DNA from: JBNKLG01 sp050292235
GTDB taxonomy: Bacteria; Pseudomonadota; Gammaproteobacteria; Chromatiales; Chromatiaceae
Direction of reading: 5' to 3'
Length of the DNA: 39,066 bases
Assembly: GCA_050292235.1 (NCBI GenBank)
Contig: JBNKLG010000017.1
Span: 1 to 39,066 of the forward strand
Both the position numbers and the translations under genes were made by a program. Of this stretch, positions 7,776-15,909 are shown piece by piece; within the stretch, counting starts at the first letter, position 1; the number at the start of each line of letters is the position of its first letter. A model generated the notes under the pieces. That model did no database searches, was not told where the DNA came from, and saw nothing but the letters and a program-made list of their open reading frames with translations.

Positions 7776-9356
7776 TCAGAGCTCGCGAGTGGCGAGAAAA
7801 CGCACCTCTGGCCAGCGCTCTTCGGCCAGTTGCAGGTTGACCCGGGTTGGCGCCAGGTAGACCAGTTGATCATCGCCATCCAGAGCCAGGTTTTCGTAGT
7901 TCTTCTCCCGAAAACGTTCCAGCATGCTGGTATCAGCACACTGAATCCAACGGGCAGTGGCCACGCTGACCGCCTCCATATGCGCCTCGACCTTGTACTC
8001 GTCCCGCAGGCGCTGGGCCGCCACCTCGAATTGCAGAATACCCACCGCACCCAGGATGAGGTCGTTGTTTTTCAACGGACGAAAGGATTGAGTGGCCCCC
8101 TCCTCTGACAGTTGCAACACGCCTTTCAGCAACTGCTTGCCTTTGAGGGGGTCCTTCAGCACCACGCGACGAAAAAGCTCCGGAGCGAAGAAGGGAATGC
8201 CCTCGAACTTGAGCTTTTCACCATCGGTAAAGGTATCGCCAATCTGAATGGTGCCGTGGTTGTGCAGGCCGATGATATCGCCCGGCCAGGCCTCTTCCAC
8301 ATGGGCCCGCTCATCGGCCTGGAAGGTCACGGCATTGGCGATCTGCACCGTTTTGTCGATGCGCACCGGTTTCATCTTCATTCCTTTGGTATAGCGGCCT
8401 GAACAGACGCGCAAAAAAGCGACCCGGTCGCGGTGCTGGGGATCCATGTTCGCCTGAATCTTGAACACGAAGCCGCTGAACGCCTCTTCCGAGGGTTGCA
8501 CCTCGCGCTGGGCCGTCTGGCGAACCAGGGGCATGGGGGCGTAGTCAACGAAGGCATCGAGCAGCTCTTTGACGCCAAAGTTGTTAATGGCCGAGCCGAA
8601 GAAGACCGGGGTCTGGCGTCCGGCCCGATAGGCCTCCAGGTCGATCTCATGGCTGGCGCCCTGTACCAGTTCCACCTCTTCCCGCAGTTCATCGGCCTGA
8701 TCACCCACCACCTCATCCAAGCGGGGATTGTTGAGACCGGGAATCAGCTCACCCTCCTGGATACGACCCCCATGGGTGGGGCTATAGAGATAGGTCGTAT
8801 CGTTTCTCAAGTCATACACACCTTTGAACCGCTTGCCCATACCAATGGGCCAGGAGGCCGGAGCACATTGGATGCCCAGCACGCTCTCCACTTCATCCAG
8901 CAGTTCCATGGGATCACGACCCTCGCGGTCCAGCTTGTTGATGAAGGTAAGAATGGGGGTATCGCGCAGACGGCACACCTCCATCAGTTTGATGGTGCGC
9001 TCCTCCACGCCCTTGGCCACATCAATCACCATCAGCGCCGAATCCACCGCAGTGAGGGTGCGGTAGGTGTCCTCAGAAAAATCCTCGTGCCCTGGTGTAT
9101 CGAGCAGATTCACGACCCGGCCATTGTGAGGGAACTGCATCACCGATGAGGTCACCGAAATGCCACGCTCCTGCTCCATTTTCATCCAGTCAGAAGTCGC
9201 ATGCCGCGCCGCCTTACGCCCTTTGACTGTTCCTGCCAACTGGATGGCGCCACCAAACAGCAACAGTTTTTCCGTTAGGGTGGTCTTACCCGCATCGGGG
9301 TGGGAGATGATGGCGAAGGTGCGTCGCTTCGCCAATTCGTCTTCGACTTTGGACAT
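7776..9356 (-). CDS. prfC: Peptide chain release factor 3 (RF3)
   Basis: This GTPase recycles RF1/RF2 from the ribosome after termination. With the start at 9356 (MSKVEDELAKRRTFAIISHP) the product is 526 residues, close to the 529 of E. coli; a longer open frame to 9470 lacks family similarity. The G1 loop HPDAGKTT is at 19-26, followed by G3 DTPGHEDFSEDTYRTL and G4 NKLDREGRD. The ribosome site before 9356 is weak (GGATCTGACC). The gene is divergent from srkA, separated by 140 bases. Confidence 0.96.
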   Translation of the reverse strand: MSKVEDELAKRRTFAIISHPDAGKTTLTEKLLLFGGAIQLAGTVKGRKAARHATSDWMKMEQERGISVTSSVMQFPHNGRVVNLLDTPGHEDFSEDTYRTLTAVDSALMVIDVAKGVEERTIKLMEVCRLRDTPILTFINKLDREGRDPMELLDEVESVLGIQCAPASWPIGMGKRFKGVYDLRNDTTYLYSPTHGGRIQEGELIPGLNNPRLDEVVGDQADELREEVELVQGASHEIDLEAYRAGRQTPVFFGSAINNFGVKELLDAFVDYAPMPLVRQTAQREVQPSEEAFSGFVFKIQANMDPQHRDRVAFLRVCSGRYTKGMKMKPVRIDKTVQIANAVTFQADERAHVEEAWPGDIIGLHNHGTIQIGDTFTDGEKLKFEGIPFFAPELFRRVVLKDPLKGKQLLKGVLQLSEEGATQSFRPLKNNDLILGAVGILQFEVAAQRLRDEYKVEAHMEAVSVATARWIQCADTSMLERFREKNYENLALDGDDQLVYLAPTRVNLQLAEERWPEVRFLATREL

Positions 9357-9496
9357 GGTCAGATCCGGGAAAATTGGCAAATTATCCGCGAAAGCGCTCT
9401 CTACTGCCAGCAGGAGCGAATAGAACAAAGAACCAGACCCGCATCCGCCCGAACTCTGGCCCGGCTCCAATATGAAAATCCCTTATCATTGACCAG

Positions 9497-10492
9497 ATGA
9501 GCGAACCGTTAACCAATCCCACCCCCTACTACCGCCTGGACCCAGACCGGGTGCTGCAGGCCATCGAGTCCACCGGCCTGCGCTGTGATGGCCATTTGAT
9601 GGCGCTCAACTCCTATGAGAACCGGGTCTATCAGGTGGGTATCGAAGATGAAGCGCCACTGGTGGCCAAATTCTATCGCCCTGGCCGCTGGTCTGATGAT
9701 CAGATTCTGGAAGAGCACCAGTTCTCTCTGGCGCTGGCCGAGGCGGAGATCCCTCTGGTTCCACCGTTATTGATAAAGCGACAGAGCCTGCATCATCATG
9801 AAGGCTTCCGTTTTACGCTGTTCGCGCGCCGTGGCGGACAGGCACCAGAACTGGATCAAAAGGAAACCCGGCTCTGGCTGGGCCGTTTTCTGGCCCGCAT
9901 CCATGCGCTGGGAGCCACGGCCAGCTTCCAGCATCGCCTAAATTTTGACCTTGACCAGATGTTTCAGGCTGCCCTGGATACTTTAGAACAAGGCCAGTGG
10001 CTCCCCGCTCATCTGGAAGCACCGTTTTTCAGCCTGGCAAAAGATCTGAAAAACCATCTGGATGCAGGCATAAAAGCTGCGGGTACCTACCCGATCATCC
10101 GCATTCACGGTGACTGCCACCCCGGCAATATCCTTTGGCGGGATGGGCCTTTCTTTGTGGATCTGGATGACTGCCGCAACGGTCCGGCGATTCAGGACTT
10201 ATGGATGCTGTTATCCGGCGATGCCCTGGAGATGGCGCTACAGCTGCAAGATATTCTGGAAGGTTATGAGCAGTTCCACCACTTCAATCCCGCCGAGTTG
10301 CACCTGATCGAGCCTCTACGCACCCTGCGTATGCTGCATCAGGCCGCCTGGGTAGCCAACCGCTGGCAGGATCCGGCTTTCCCCCTCGCCTTCCCCTGGT
10401 TCGAAGAAAACCGCTATTGGGAGGATTTGATCCTGGGGTTGCGGGAACAACTGAGTCGGATGCAAGAGCCCGTCATTCAACTGGCTCTCTAA
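9497..10492 (+). CDS. srkA: Stress response kinase A (YihE/RdoA family)
   Basis: SrkA is a cytoplasmic Ser/Thr kinase with an aminoglycoside-phosphotransferase-like fold that counteracts stress-induced death in E. coli. The 331-residue product matches the family in length. It shows the N-terminal LNSYENRVYQVG glycine-loop-like segment (38-48), the catalytic HGDCHPGN at 204-211 with D206 as base, and the metal-binding VDLDDC at 221-226. No dsbA follows it, unlike in E. coli; it converges on a DUF188 gene 12 bases away. No strong ribosome site is visible before the ATG. Confidence 0.92.
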   Translation: MSEPLTNPTPYYRLDPDRVLQAIESTGLRCDGHLMALNSYENRVYQVGIEDEAPLVAKFYRPGRWSDDQILEEHQFSLALAEAEIPLVPPLLIKRQSLHHHEGFRFTLFARRGGQAPELDQKETRLWLGRFLARIHALGATASFQHRLNFDLDQMFQAALDTLEQGQWLPAHLEAPFFSLAKDLKNHLDAGIKAAGTYPIIRIHGDCHPGNILWRDGPFFVDLDDCRNGPAIQDLWMLLSGDALEMALQLQDILEGYEQFHHFNPAELHLIEPLRTLRMLHQAAWVANRWQDPAFPLAFPWFEENRYWEDLILGLREQLSRMQEPVIQLAL

Positions 10493-10504
10493 CAAACCTC
10501 AGCG

Positions 10505-10957
10505 TCAGCCCTGGGCCAACAAACGATCCAGGACATTGGCAAAGGCCTGCCGGTCTGCCTGACTGAAAGCCGGTGGACCGCCTGTGTCCACCCCACTGCT
10601 ACGCAGGGTCTCCATGAAATCGCGCAGACTCAAACGCTGGCGAATATTGTCTTGAGTATAGAGCTCGCCGCGCGGACTCAGAGCCAAACAGCCTTTGGCA
10701 ATAGCCTCTGACGCCAGGGGAATATCGGCTGTGATCACCAGGTCACCCGCTTCCGCCTGCTGCACAATGTGATTATCCGCCACATCAAACCCCGCCCCCA
10801 CCTGAGTAAAGCGAATGTGGGGCGATTTCGGCACCGACAGCGGTTGATTGGCCACCAGCACCAGAGAAAATCCAACCCGCTGAGCAGCACGAAACAGGAT
10901 CTCTTTGATCACCTTGGGGCAGGCATCGGCGTCCACCCAGATTCGGTTTAGGGCCAT
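10505..10957 (-). CDS. UPF0178/DUF188 (YaiI/YqxD) family protein
   Basis: The 150-residue protein opens with RIWVDADACPKVIKEILFRA, the signature of the YaiI/YqxD family, and later has FDVADNHIVQQAEAGDLVITADIPLA with acidic residues arranged like a PIN/NYN-type nuclease fold. Its biochemical role is not established; metal-dependent RNA cleavage is a reasonable guess from the fold. It lies 29 bases downstream of tRNA-Cys on the same strand and could be read by the tRNA operon. No terminator is visible between them. Confidence 0.88.
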   Translation of the reverse strand: MALNRIWVDADACPKVIKEILFRAAQRVGFSLVLVANQPLSVPKSPHIRFTQVGAGFDVADNHIVQQAEAGDLVITADIPLASEAIAKGCLALSPRGELYTQDNIRQRLSLRDFMETLRSSGVDTGGPPAFSQADRQAFANVLDRLLAQG

Positions 10958-10986
10958 GGGTTAGCGATCATTCAGAAGTTTGAAAA

Positions 10987-11060
10987 TGGAGGCTCAGGCC
11001 GGAATCGAACCGACGTCCACGGATTTGCAATCCGCTGCATAACCACTCTGCCACTGAGCC
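10987..11060 (-). tRNA. tRNA-Cys (GCA)
   Basis: The 74-base cloverleaf has an acceptor stem GGCTCAG/CTGAGCC, discriminator T, encoded CCA and anticodon GCA in the loop TTGCAAA. It follows tRNA-Gly by 58 bases in the conserved uvrY-uvrC-pgsA-glyW-cysT order. Confidence 0.97.
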
Positions 11061-11118
11061 GTGGATGCGATACTTGATGACAAAAAACCCCGGCGCAATG
11101 GCACGGGGTTTAGGAATT

Positions 11119-11194
11119 TGGAGCGGGAAACGAGATTCGAACTCGCGACCCCAACCTTGGCAAGGTTGTGCTCTACCAACTGAGCTATTCCCGC
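11119..11194 (-). tRNA. tRNA-Gly (GCC)
   Basis: The 76-base cloverleaf has an acceptor stem GCGGGAA/TTCCCGC, encoded CCA and anticodon GCC in the loop TTGCCAA. It is downstream of pgsA as in E. coli. The third gene of the E. coli cluster, leuZ, is absent here. Confidence 0.97.
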
Positions 11195-11313
11195 TGAAAG
11201 CGTGGAGCGAGATATTACCGTCTCACGACAATTTGTCAAGCACCGACGAACAACTAAGCCGCTAATTCTATCCAATACCAGCTCCAATGAACACCCCTGG
11301 TGATATCGGCCAA

Positions 11314-11871
11314 TCAGTTTGAATCGCCCTTCAAAGCTGGCCAGGCCGCCTGCAGGTAGGCCACCATACTCCAGAGTGTCAACAGGGTAGCCAACATCAG
11401 CAATCCCAGGCCAATCTGGTAAAGGGGTATTCCCCAGAGCGGAGCGTGATAGATCAGAAAGGTGATGGCCCCCATCTGTACCGTGGTTTTGTATTTTCCG
11501 ATCATGGAGACAGCAACCTGTTTGCGTTCACCCAGTTCTGCCATCCACTCACGTAAGGCCGAGATGGTGATCTCCCGGCCAATGATGACCAGCGCAGGAA
11601 TGGCAATCCAGGGAAAGGGATCGCGTTCCACCAATAACACCAAGGCAGTAGCCACCATCAATTTATCCGCCACCGGATCGAGAAAAGCCCCTAATGACGA
11701 GACCTGCCCCAGACGGCGGGCCAGCCATCCATCGAAAAAATCGGTAACCGCAGCCAGAGCAAAGACAAAGGCGCAGGCCTGGTAAGCCCAGCCAACAGGC
11801 AGATAAAAGAGCAGGACGAAGACAGGAATCAGAAAGATTCTGAGCAGCGTCAGGAGATTGGGCAGGTTCAA
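11314..11871 (-). CDS. pgsA: CDP-diacylglycerol-glycerol-3-phosphate 3-phosphatidyltransferase
   Basis: This inner-membrane enzyme makes phosphatidylglycerophosphate, the committed step to phosphatidylglycerol and cardiolipin. The 185-residue product shows the CDP-alcohol phosphotransferase motif DGWLARR...GAFLDPVADK (about 49-69) and four or more hydrophobic helices. The N-terminus MNLPNLLTLLRIFLIPVFV matches E. coli PgsA closely. This start codon is TTG; no in-frame ATG lies nearby, and GGAG is nine bases upstream. It begins 17 bases after uvrC and is co-transcribed with it. Confidence 0.95.
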   Translation of the reverse strand: MNLPNLLTLLRIFLIPVFVLLFYLPVGWAYQACAFVFALAAVTDFFDGWLARRLGQVSSLGAFLDPVADKLMVATALVLLVERDPFPWIAIPALVIIGREITISALREWMAELGERKQVAVSMIGKYKTTVQMGAITFLIYHAPLWGIPLYQIGLGLLMLATLLTLWSMVAYLQAAWPALKGDSN

Positions 11872-11888
11872 CCTGGATGGCTCCGTAG

Positions 11889-13715
11889 TTATTGCCCTTC
11901 TCCATGAAAGGCCTCATAGATTTGCTGTGCCAGTTTACCGCTGATGCCCTCGACTCGCGACAAATCTTCCATCCCGGCCCGCATAACCCCCTGCATGCCA
12001 CCGAAGGCCTTGAGCAATTGCTGACGACGCTTGGCGCCAATACCGGGGATGGTTTCCAGCGTCGATCGGGTGCGAGCCTTGTTGCGGCGCTGACGATGGC
12101 CGCTGATGGCAAAACGGTGGGCCTCGTCCCGAATCTGTTGAATCAGGTGCAGGGCTGGGGAGTCGGCGGGCAAAGCGAGGGCGACCTGCTCTCCTGCCAA
12201 GAAGAGTTGTTCCAGTCCCGGTTTGCGTTCTACCCCCTTGGCCACACCGATTAAGCGCACCCCCTGCACGCCCAGCTCAATCATCACCTCTGCGGCCTGA
12301 GAGAGCTGTCCTTTGCCGCCGTCAATAAAGAGGATATCCGGCAAATGCCCCTCCTCGGCCTGAAGGCGGGCATAACGACGTTTGAGGGCCTGATGCATGG
12401 CAGCATAGTCATCACCAGGAGTTATTCCTTCGATATTAAAGCGGCGATAGTCCGATTTCAGCGGTCCATTCTGATCAAAGACAACACAGGAGGCCAGGGT
12501 CTTCTCCCCGGCGGTATGGCTGATGTCGAAACACTCCAGCCGCTGTGGCACCTCATCCAGAGAAAGCGCTTCACGTAGCGCCTCGTATCGTGCTGCCATC
12601 CCCTGTTTTTGCGCCAGTCGCCCACGCAGAGCCAGGATGGCATTTTCCTTGGCCATGCGCAGCCAACGGGCACGTTCGCCTCGAGGGCGACTCTGTAGCT
12701 CAATCCGGTAACCTGCCTGCTGTTGCAGTGTCTCTTCCAGCAATCGGCGCTCCAGGGGTTCGTGGCTGAGCAAAATCTCCCGAGGCAGAGTGCGACCCAG
12801 ATAGTACTGAGGCAAAAAGGCACTAAGTACCGCTCTGGCGCCTTGCTGGGCAGGTATCCGCGGATAGAAGGCCTTGTTCCCCAAATTGCGCCCCCCACGG
12901 ATAAAAAAGAGTTGCAGACAGGCCTGGCCACCCTCGCAATGGCAGGCCAGGATATCCAGGTCGCCTTGTTCGTTGCTAACGTACTGGCGCTCCTGGATGA
13001 CACGCAGCCGCGCCACCTGATCGCGATACTGGGCCGCCAACTCAAACTCCAGGCGTTCGGCTGCCGCCTCCATGCGTTTCACCAGGCCATCCAGCACCTC
13101 ATGGGTTCGCCCCTCCAGAAAGAGGGTCACGTCGTTCACATCAGCCGCATAGTCCGCCTCAGTTACCAGCTCCACACAGGGCGCGGTGCAGCGCTTGATC
13201 TGATATTGGAGACAGGGACGGGATCGGTTGCGAAATACGCTCTCCTCGCATTGGCGCACCGGAAACAGCTTTTGTAGCAGTTGCAGGGTCTGGCGAATAG
13301 AGCCGTTATGGGGATAGGGGCCGAAATAGCGTCCGCCCCCTTTTTTGGCCCCACGATGTGCCCGCAGGCGGGGAAAGGGGTGATCGGTCAGATGGATGTA
13401 GGGGTAACTCTTGTCGTCCTTCAGCAGCACGTTGTACTTGGGCTTGAGGCTTTTGATCAGGTTGTTTTCCAGGATCAGGGCCTCGGCCTCAGTATGGGTG
13501 GCCACTACCACCACATCGGCCACCTGGGCCACCATCAGTTGAATGCGGCGGTTCAGGGCTCGCGTAAAGTAACTGGAGACGCGGCGTTTGAGATTCTTGG
13601 CCTTACCCACATAGAGACACTGCCCTTCAGCATCCAGCATACGATAGACGCCCGGGCGCGCAGTCAGGGTCGTCAGAAAGGCTTTGACATCAAAAGCGGA
13701 TTCGCTGGGGCTCAT
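11889..13715 (-). CDS. uvrC: Excinuclease ABC subunit C
   Basis: UvrC makes both incisions in nucleotide excision repair. The 608-residue product has a GIY-YIG nuclease domain at the N-terminus (GVYRML...CLYVGKAKNLKRRV, about 22-46), a UVR UvrB-binding motif (about 200-235), an RNase H-like second nuclease (ECFDISHTAGEKTLASCVVF and LFIDGGKGQL) and a C-terminal tandem helix-hairpin-helix (ETIPGIGAKRRQQLL and VEGISGKLAQQIYEAF). Its ATG overlaps the TGA of the uracil-DNA glycosylase gene by four bases (ATGA), so translation is probably coupled. Confidence 0.97.
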   Translation of the reverse strand: MSPSESAFDVKAFLTTLTARPGVYRMLDAEGQCLYVGKAKNLKRRVSSYFTRALNRRIQLMVAQVADVVVVATHTEAEALILENNLIKSLKPKYNVLLKDDKSYPYIHLTDHPFPRLRAHRGAKKGGGRYFGPYPHNGSIRQTLQLLQKLFPVRQCEESVFRNRSRPCLQYQIKRCTAPCVELVTEADYAADVNDVTLFLEGRTHEVLDGLVKRMEAAAERLEFELAAQYRDQVARLRVIQERQYVSNEQGDLDILACHCEGGQACLQLFFIRGGRNLGNKAFYPRIPAQQGARAVLSAFLPQYYLGRTLPREILLSHEPLERRLLEETLQQQAGYRIELQSRPRGERARWLRMAKENAILALRGRLAQKQGMAARYEALREALSLDEVPQRLECFDISHTAGEKTLASCVVFDQNGPLKSDYRRFNIEGITPGDDYAAMHQALKRRYARLQAEEGHLPDILFIDGGKGQLSQAAEVMIELGVQGVRLIGVAKGVERKPGLEQLFLAGEQVALALPADSPALHLIQQIRDEAHRFAISGHRQRRNKARTRSTLETIPGIGAKRRQQLLKAFGGMQGVMRAGMEDLSRVEGISGKLAQQIYEAFHGEGQ

Positions 13716-14344
13716 GCCCGGATAATATCCCGCGCTCTGGCCACGACGGCCTCGAACATCGCCGGGGTCAGGCGCTTAGTCTGGGTGTTGTAGCGACTAC
13801 AGTGGTAGGAATCGATCAGCTTTAGCTGATCCAGGTCGAATTCAGCCCCATGGGCAAAGGGATAGTCTTTGATTCGCCCCCCCCGGGCACGGATCACCGC
13901 CTGATGGGCAATGGTGCCCAGGGCCAAAACCACCGTACCCGGTGACAGCTCGGCCAGCTCAGTCGCCAGAAAGGCGTTACAACGACGGATCTCATCCCCC
14001 GTCGGCTTATTGGCCGGTGGCAGACATTTGACCGCATTGGTAATCCGACACCCCTGGAGTTGCAGACCATCATTTGCACCCACCGATTCTGGCGCACTGG
14101 AGAAGCCAAACCGATGCAGGGTGGCATAGAGCAAAATCCCAGCATAATCACCGGTAAAGGGCCTGCCCGTGCGATTGGCGCCATGGAGACCAGGCGCCAG
14201 CCCCACAATCAATAAGCGGGGGGTTGCTGAGCCGAAGGCTGGCACCGGGGCGGCATGATACTGAGGATGGTCCTGCCGAACCTGGCACAAAAAACCGGCC
14301 AGTCTGGGACAGCCCTGGCAAGCGGGATCAAAAACCGAACTCAA
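13712..14344 (-). CDS. Family 5-type (UDGb-like) uracil-DNA glycosylase
   Basis: This excises uracil, and in some relatives hypoxanthine, from DNA. The 210-residue product contains GLAPGLHGANRTGRPFTGDYAG (about 49-70), the motif-1 region of UDGb enzymes, and an HCSRYNTQTKRLT segment near the C-terminus in place of the motif with His. Four cysteines (C10 and C13 in CQGC, one in TNAVKCLPP and one in IRRCNAF) fit the [4Fe-4S] cluster of families 4 and 5. The start is TTG at 14344, overlapping the uvrY stop as TTGA; its stop overlaps the uvrC ATG. A DNA-repair gene inserted between uvrY and uvrC is not the E. coli arrangement and places two repair enzymes under one control. Confidence 0.86.
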   Translation of the reverse strand: MSSVFDPACQGCPRLAGFLCQVRQDHPQYHAAPVPAFGSATPRLLIVGLAPGLHGANRTGRPFTGDYAGILLYATLHRFGFSSAPESVGANDGLQLQGCRITNAVKCLPPANKPTGDEIRRCNAFLATELAELSPGTVVLALGTIAHQAVIRARGGRIKDYPFAHGAEFDLDQLKLIDSYHCSRYNTQTKRLTPAMFEAVVARARDIIRA

Positions 14345-14988
14345 GTTGCTTTCTCTTCCAACAGGCCATAGCGTAAGGCCAACCGCATCAGCCCAAGATC
14401 GGTATCCACACCCAATTGACGGTGTATATGACGCCGATGGCTACTGACCGTCTTGGGGCTAAGGTAGAGAGTATCGGCGATATCCTGAGTTCGCATGCCC
14501 TGCAGGATCAGCATCATGATCTCCACTTCGCGCTGACTCAGCTGCTCGAAAGGGGATTCGGGTGCACGACCAAAGCGAATACCGCTAAGGCGCATGGTCA
14601 CCTCTTTGGCCAGATAGGGGCGCCCCTGATGCACGCTATAGATGGCATCCAATAGTTCCTGGGAAGAGCAGCCTTTGGTCAGATAACCTAAGGCACCCAC
14701 TTGACGCAACCGCTCAGGAAAGGGCATTTCAGAGAGCACGGTCAGGGCGATCACCTGGGTTTTGGGGTAATCCAGCAAAATGCGCCGGGTGGCTTCAATG
14801 CCCCCCATGCCCGACATGTGAATATCCATAATAACCACATCTGGCAACAACTCAGGCACCATCTCCAGCGCCGCTTCACCGGACTCGGCCTCGCCCACGA
14901 CCTCGTAACCCGCCGATTCAGACAGAATATGACGCAATCCGGTCCGAACCAATCCATGGTCATCCACCAAGAGAATCTTGATCGTCAT
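14341..14988 (-). CDS. uvrY: Response regulator UvrY/GacA
   Basis: This is the response regulator of the BarA/GacS two-component system, which switches on CsrA-sequestering small RNAs. The 215-residue protein has a receiver domain with acidic pocket VDDH (8-11), phospho-acceptor D55 in VVIMDIHM, and K105 in YLTKG. The C-terminal LuxR-type helix-turn-helix is at about 150-195 (LSQREVEIMMLILQGMRTQDIADTLYLS). Adjacency to uvrC, pgsA and glyW confirms the assignment. The kinase BarA/GacS is not in this window. Confidence 0.95.
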   Translation of the reverse strand: MTIKILLVDDHGLVRTGLRHILSESAGYEVVGEAESGEAALEMVPELLPDVVIMDIHMSGMGGIEATRRILLDYPKTQVIALTVLSEMPFPERLRQVGALGYLTKGCSSQELLDAIYSVHQGRPYLAKEVTMRLSGIRFGRAPESPFEQLSQREVEIMMLILQGMRTQDIADTLYLSPKTVSSHRRHIHRQLGVDTDLGLMRLALRYGLLEEKAT

Positions 14989-15132
14989 ATTAACTCATTG
15001 GGCTCCACTTCATTGAGACTGCCGCCCAGCCTTCTTCGACTGACATGACCGAAGGAAGCTGGCTCGACCCTAAGAACCTGAAAACATCAATAACGTAATG
15101 ATGCCTAGCGAACTGAGTAAATTCAGGATTAT

Positions 15133-15153
15133 CCGATAAGAATAGCTTATCGG
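15133..15153. promoter_or_regulatory. Inverted repeat, 8-bp arms, 5-bp spacer
   Basis: CCGATAAG-AATAG-CTTATCGG is perfect in its arms. It is about 145 bases upstream of uvrY and 175 bases upstream of the coiled-coil operon. There is no T-run, so a terminator is unlikely; a repressor site is the simplest reading. Confidence 0.4.
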
Positions 15154-15242
15154 CCAGTCATCTCTCATACGTACAGACCATTGGCCTGCACTGCAAGTCA
15201 CCCATCCGTCCCAAATCCGGTAAATCCCGTGGGCTTTCCCAC

Positions 15243-15266
15243 AAAGAAAATGTGACCATTTTCTTT
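15243..15266. promoter_or_regulatory. Inverted repeat, 10-bp arms, 4-base loop
   Basis: AAAGAAAATG-TGAC-CATTTTCTTT is a perfect 24-base palindrome with a tetraloop-size spacer, ending about 60 bases before the coiled-coil gene start. It may be an operator or a leader hairpin. TGTGA in the centre recalls a CRP half-site, but the other half does not fit. Confidence 0.45.
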
Positions 15267-15281
15267 CCAAATATCTTCCCC

Positions 15282-15297
15282 CTATCCGTAAGGATAG
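15282..15297. promoter_or_regulatory. Inverted repeat, 6-bp arms, 4-base spacer
   Basis: CTATCC-GTAA-GGATAG is a short perfect palindrome 30 bases before the start at 15328. If transcribed, its right arm presents an AAGGAT motif of the type bound by CsrA; this is inference. Confidence 0.35.
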
Positions 15298-15327
15298 CTA
15301 GACTGCCAAAAGGGATCAGGATTGACT

Positions 15328-15909
15328 ATGAGCCAAGAGCACAACCCACATTCGCCCCAAGAGCATGAGGAGATACTGCAACAGCAGTATTTGCGTGCCC
15401 TAAGCTCGTTCGAGGGTATCGTACTCAGTCAAATCGACGTTAAGAATCGACTGGCCAACCGTCTGAACTACAGCATCCGTACCGGCATCATCATCCTGGG
15501 TGTGATTGCCATCTCTATCCTCATTTTGCTTTTGAGCCTCTCCTCCCAGGTCAACCGCATCACCCAGGTTGTGGGTGAGATGGACAACCATTTTGCCTCC
15601 ATCGCTTCCAAAATGGATCGGATTCGCCAGCATATGGATCATTTGGACCAACAGGTCGCCTTGATACAGGAAATGGGAACCACGGTGGCGGTCATGGATA
15701 AGGAGATGCAGCAAATCAACCAGAACATGGCTGGCATGCAGGGTAAGGTCGAGGGGATTCAACAAAACCTGGCCCAGGTACGACAGCGGGTCGATGGCAT
15801 CGGACTTAATATCAACCATCTCAACCAGGAACTGCAGGGCATCAGCTTTCAAATGCACCGCCTGGGCAAACCCGCCCGCTCCTTCAATAAAATGGTACCT
15901 TTCCACTGA
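15328..15909 (+). CDS. Membrane-anchored coiled-coil protein of unknown function (first of a related pair)
   Basis: I chose the ATG at 15328, with AGGA six bases upstream, over an in-frame TTG at 15322. The 193-residue protein has a cytoplasmic N-terminus of about 50 residues, one membrane helix (TGIIILGVIAISILILLLSL, about 52-72) and a roughly 100-residue region of heptad-like repeats rich in Gln, Met, Asn and His, predicted coiled coil outside the membrane. It ends PARSFNKMVPFH. It is not a chemoreceptor: no signalling hairpin is present. The stop overlaps the next start by one base (TGATG). Both proteins share membrane topology, coiled coil and the terminal motif, so they are probably paralogues that assemble together. 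Confidence 0.75.
   Translation: MSQEHNPHSPQEHEEILQQQYLRALSSFEGIVLSQIDVKNRLANRLNYSIRTGIIILGVIAISILILLLSLSSQVNRITQVVGEMDNHFASIASKMDRIRQHMDHLDQQVALIQEMGTTVAVMDKEMQQINQNMAGMQGKVEGIQQNLAQVRQRVDGIGLNINHLNQELQGISFQMHRLGKPARSFNKMVPFH

Larger units (their letters stand above)
14989..15327. other. 339-bp divergent intergenic region with three inverted repeats
   Basis: This spacer between uvrY and the coiled-coil gene pair has no convincing ORF or RNA gene. It holds three perfect inverted repeats at 15133-15153, 15243-15266 and 15282-15297, each described separately. Several GGA triplets (AAGGAT, GGGATC, CAGGAT) cluster just before the coiled-coil gene start. Confidence 0.6.
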
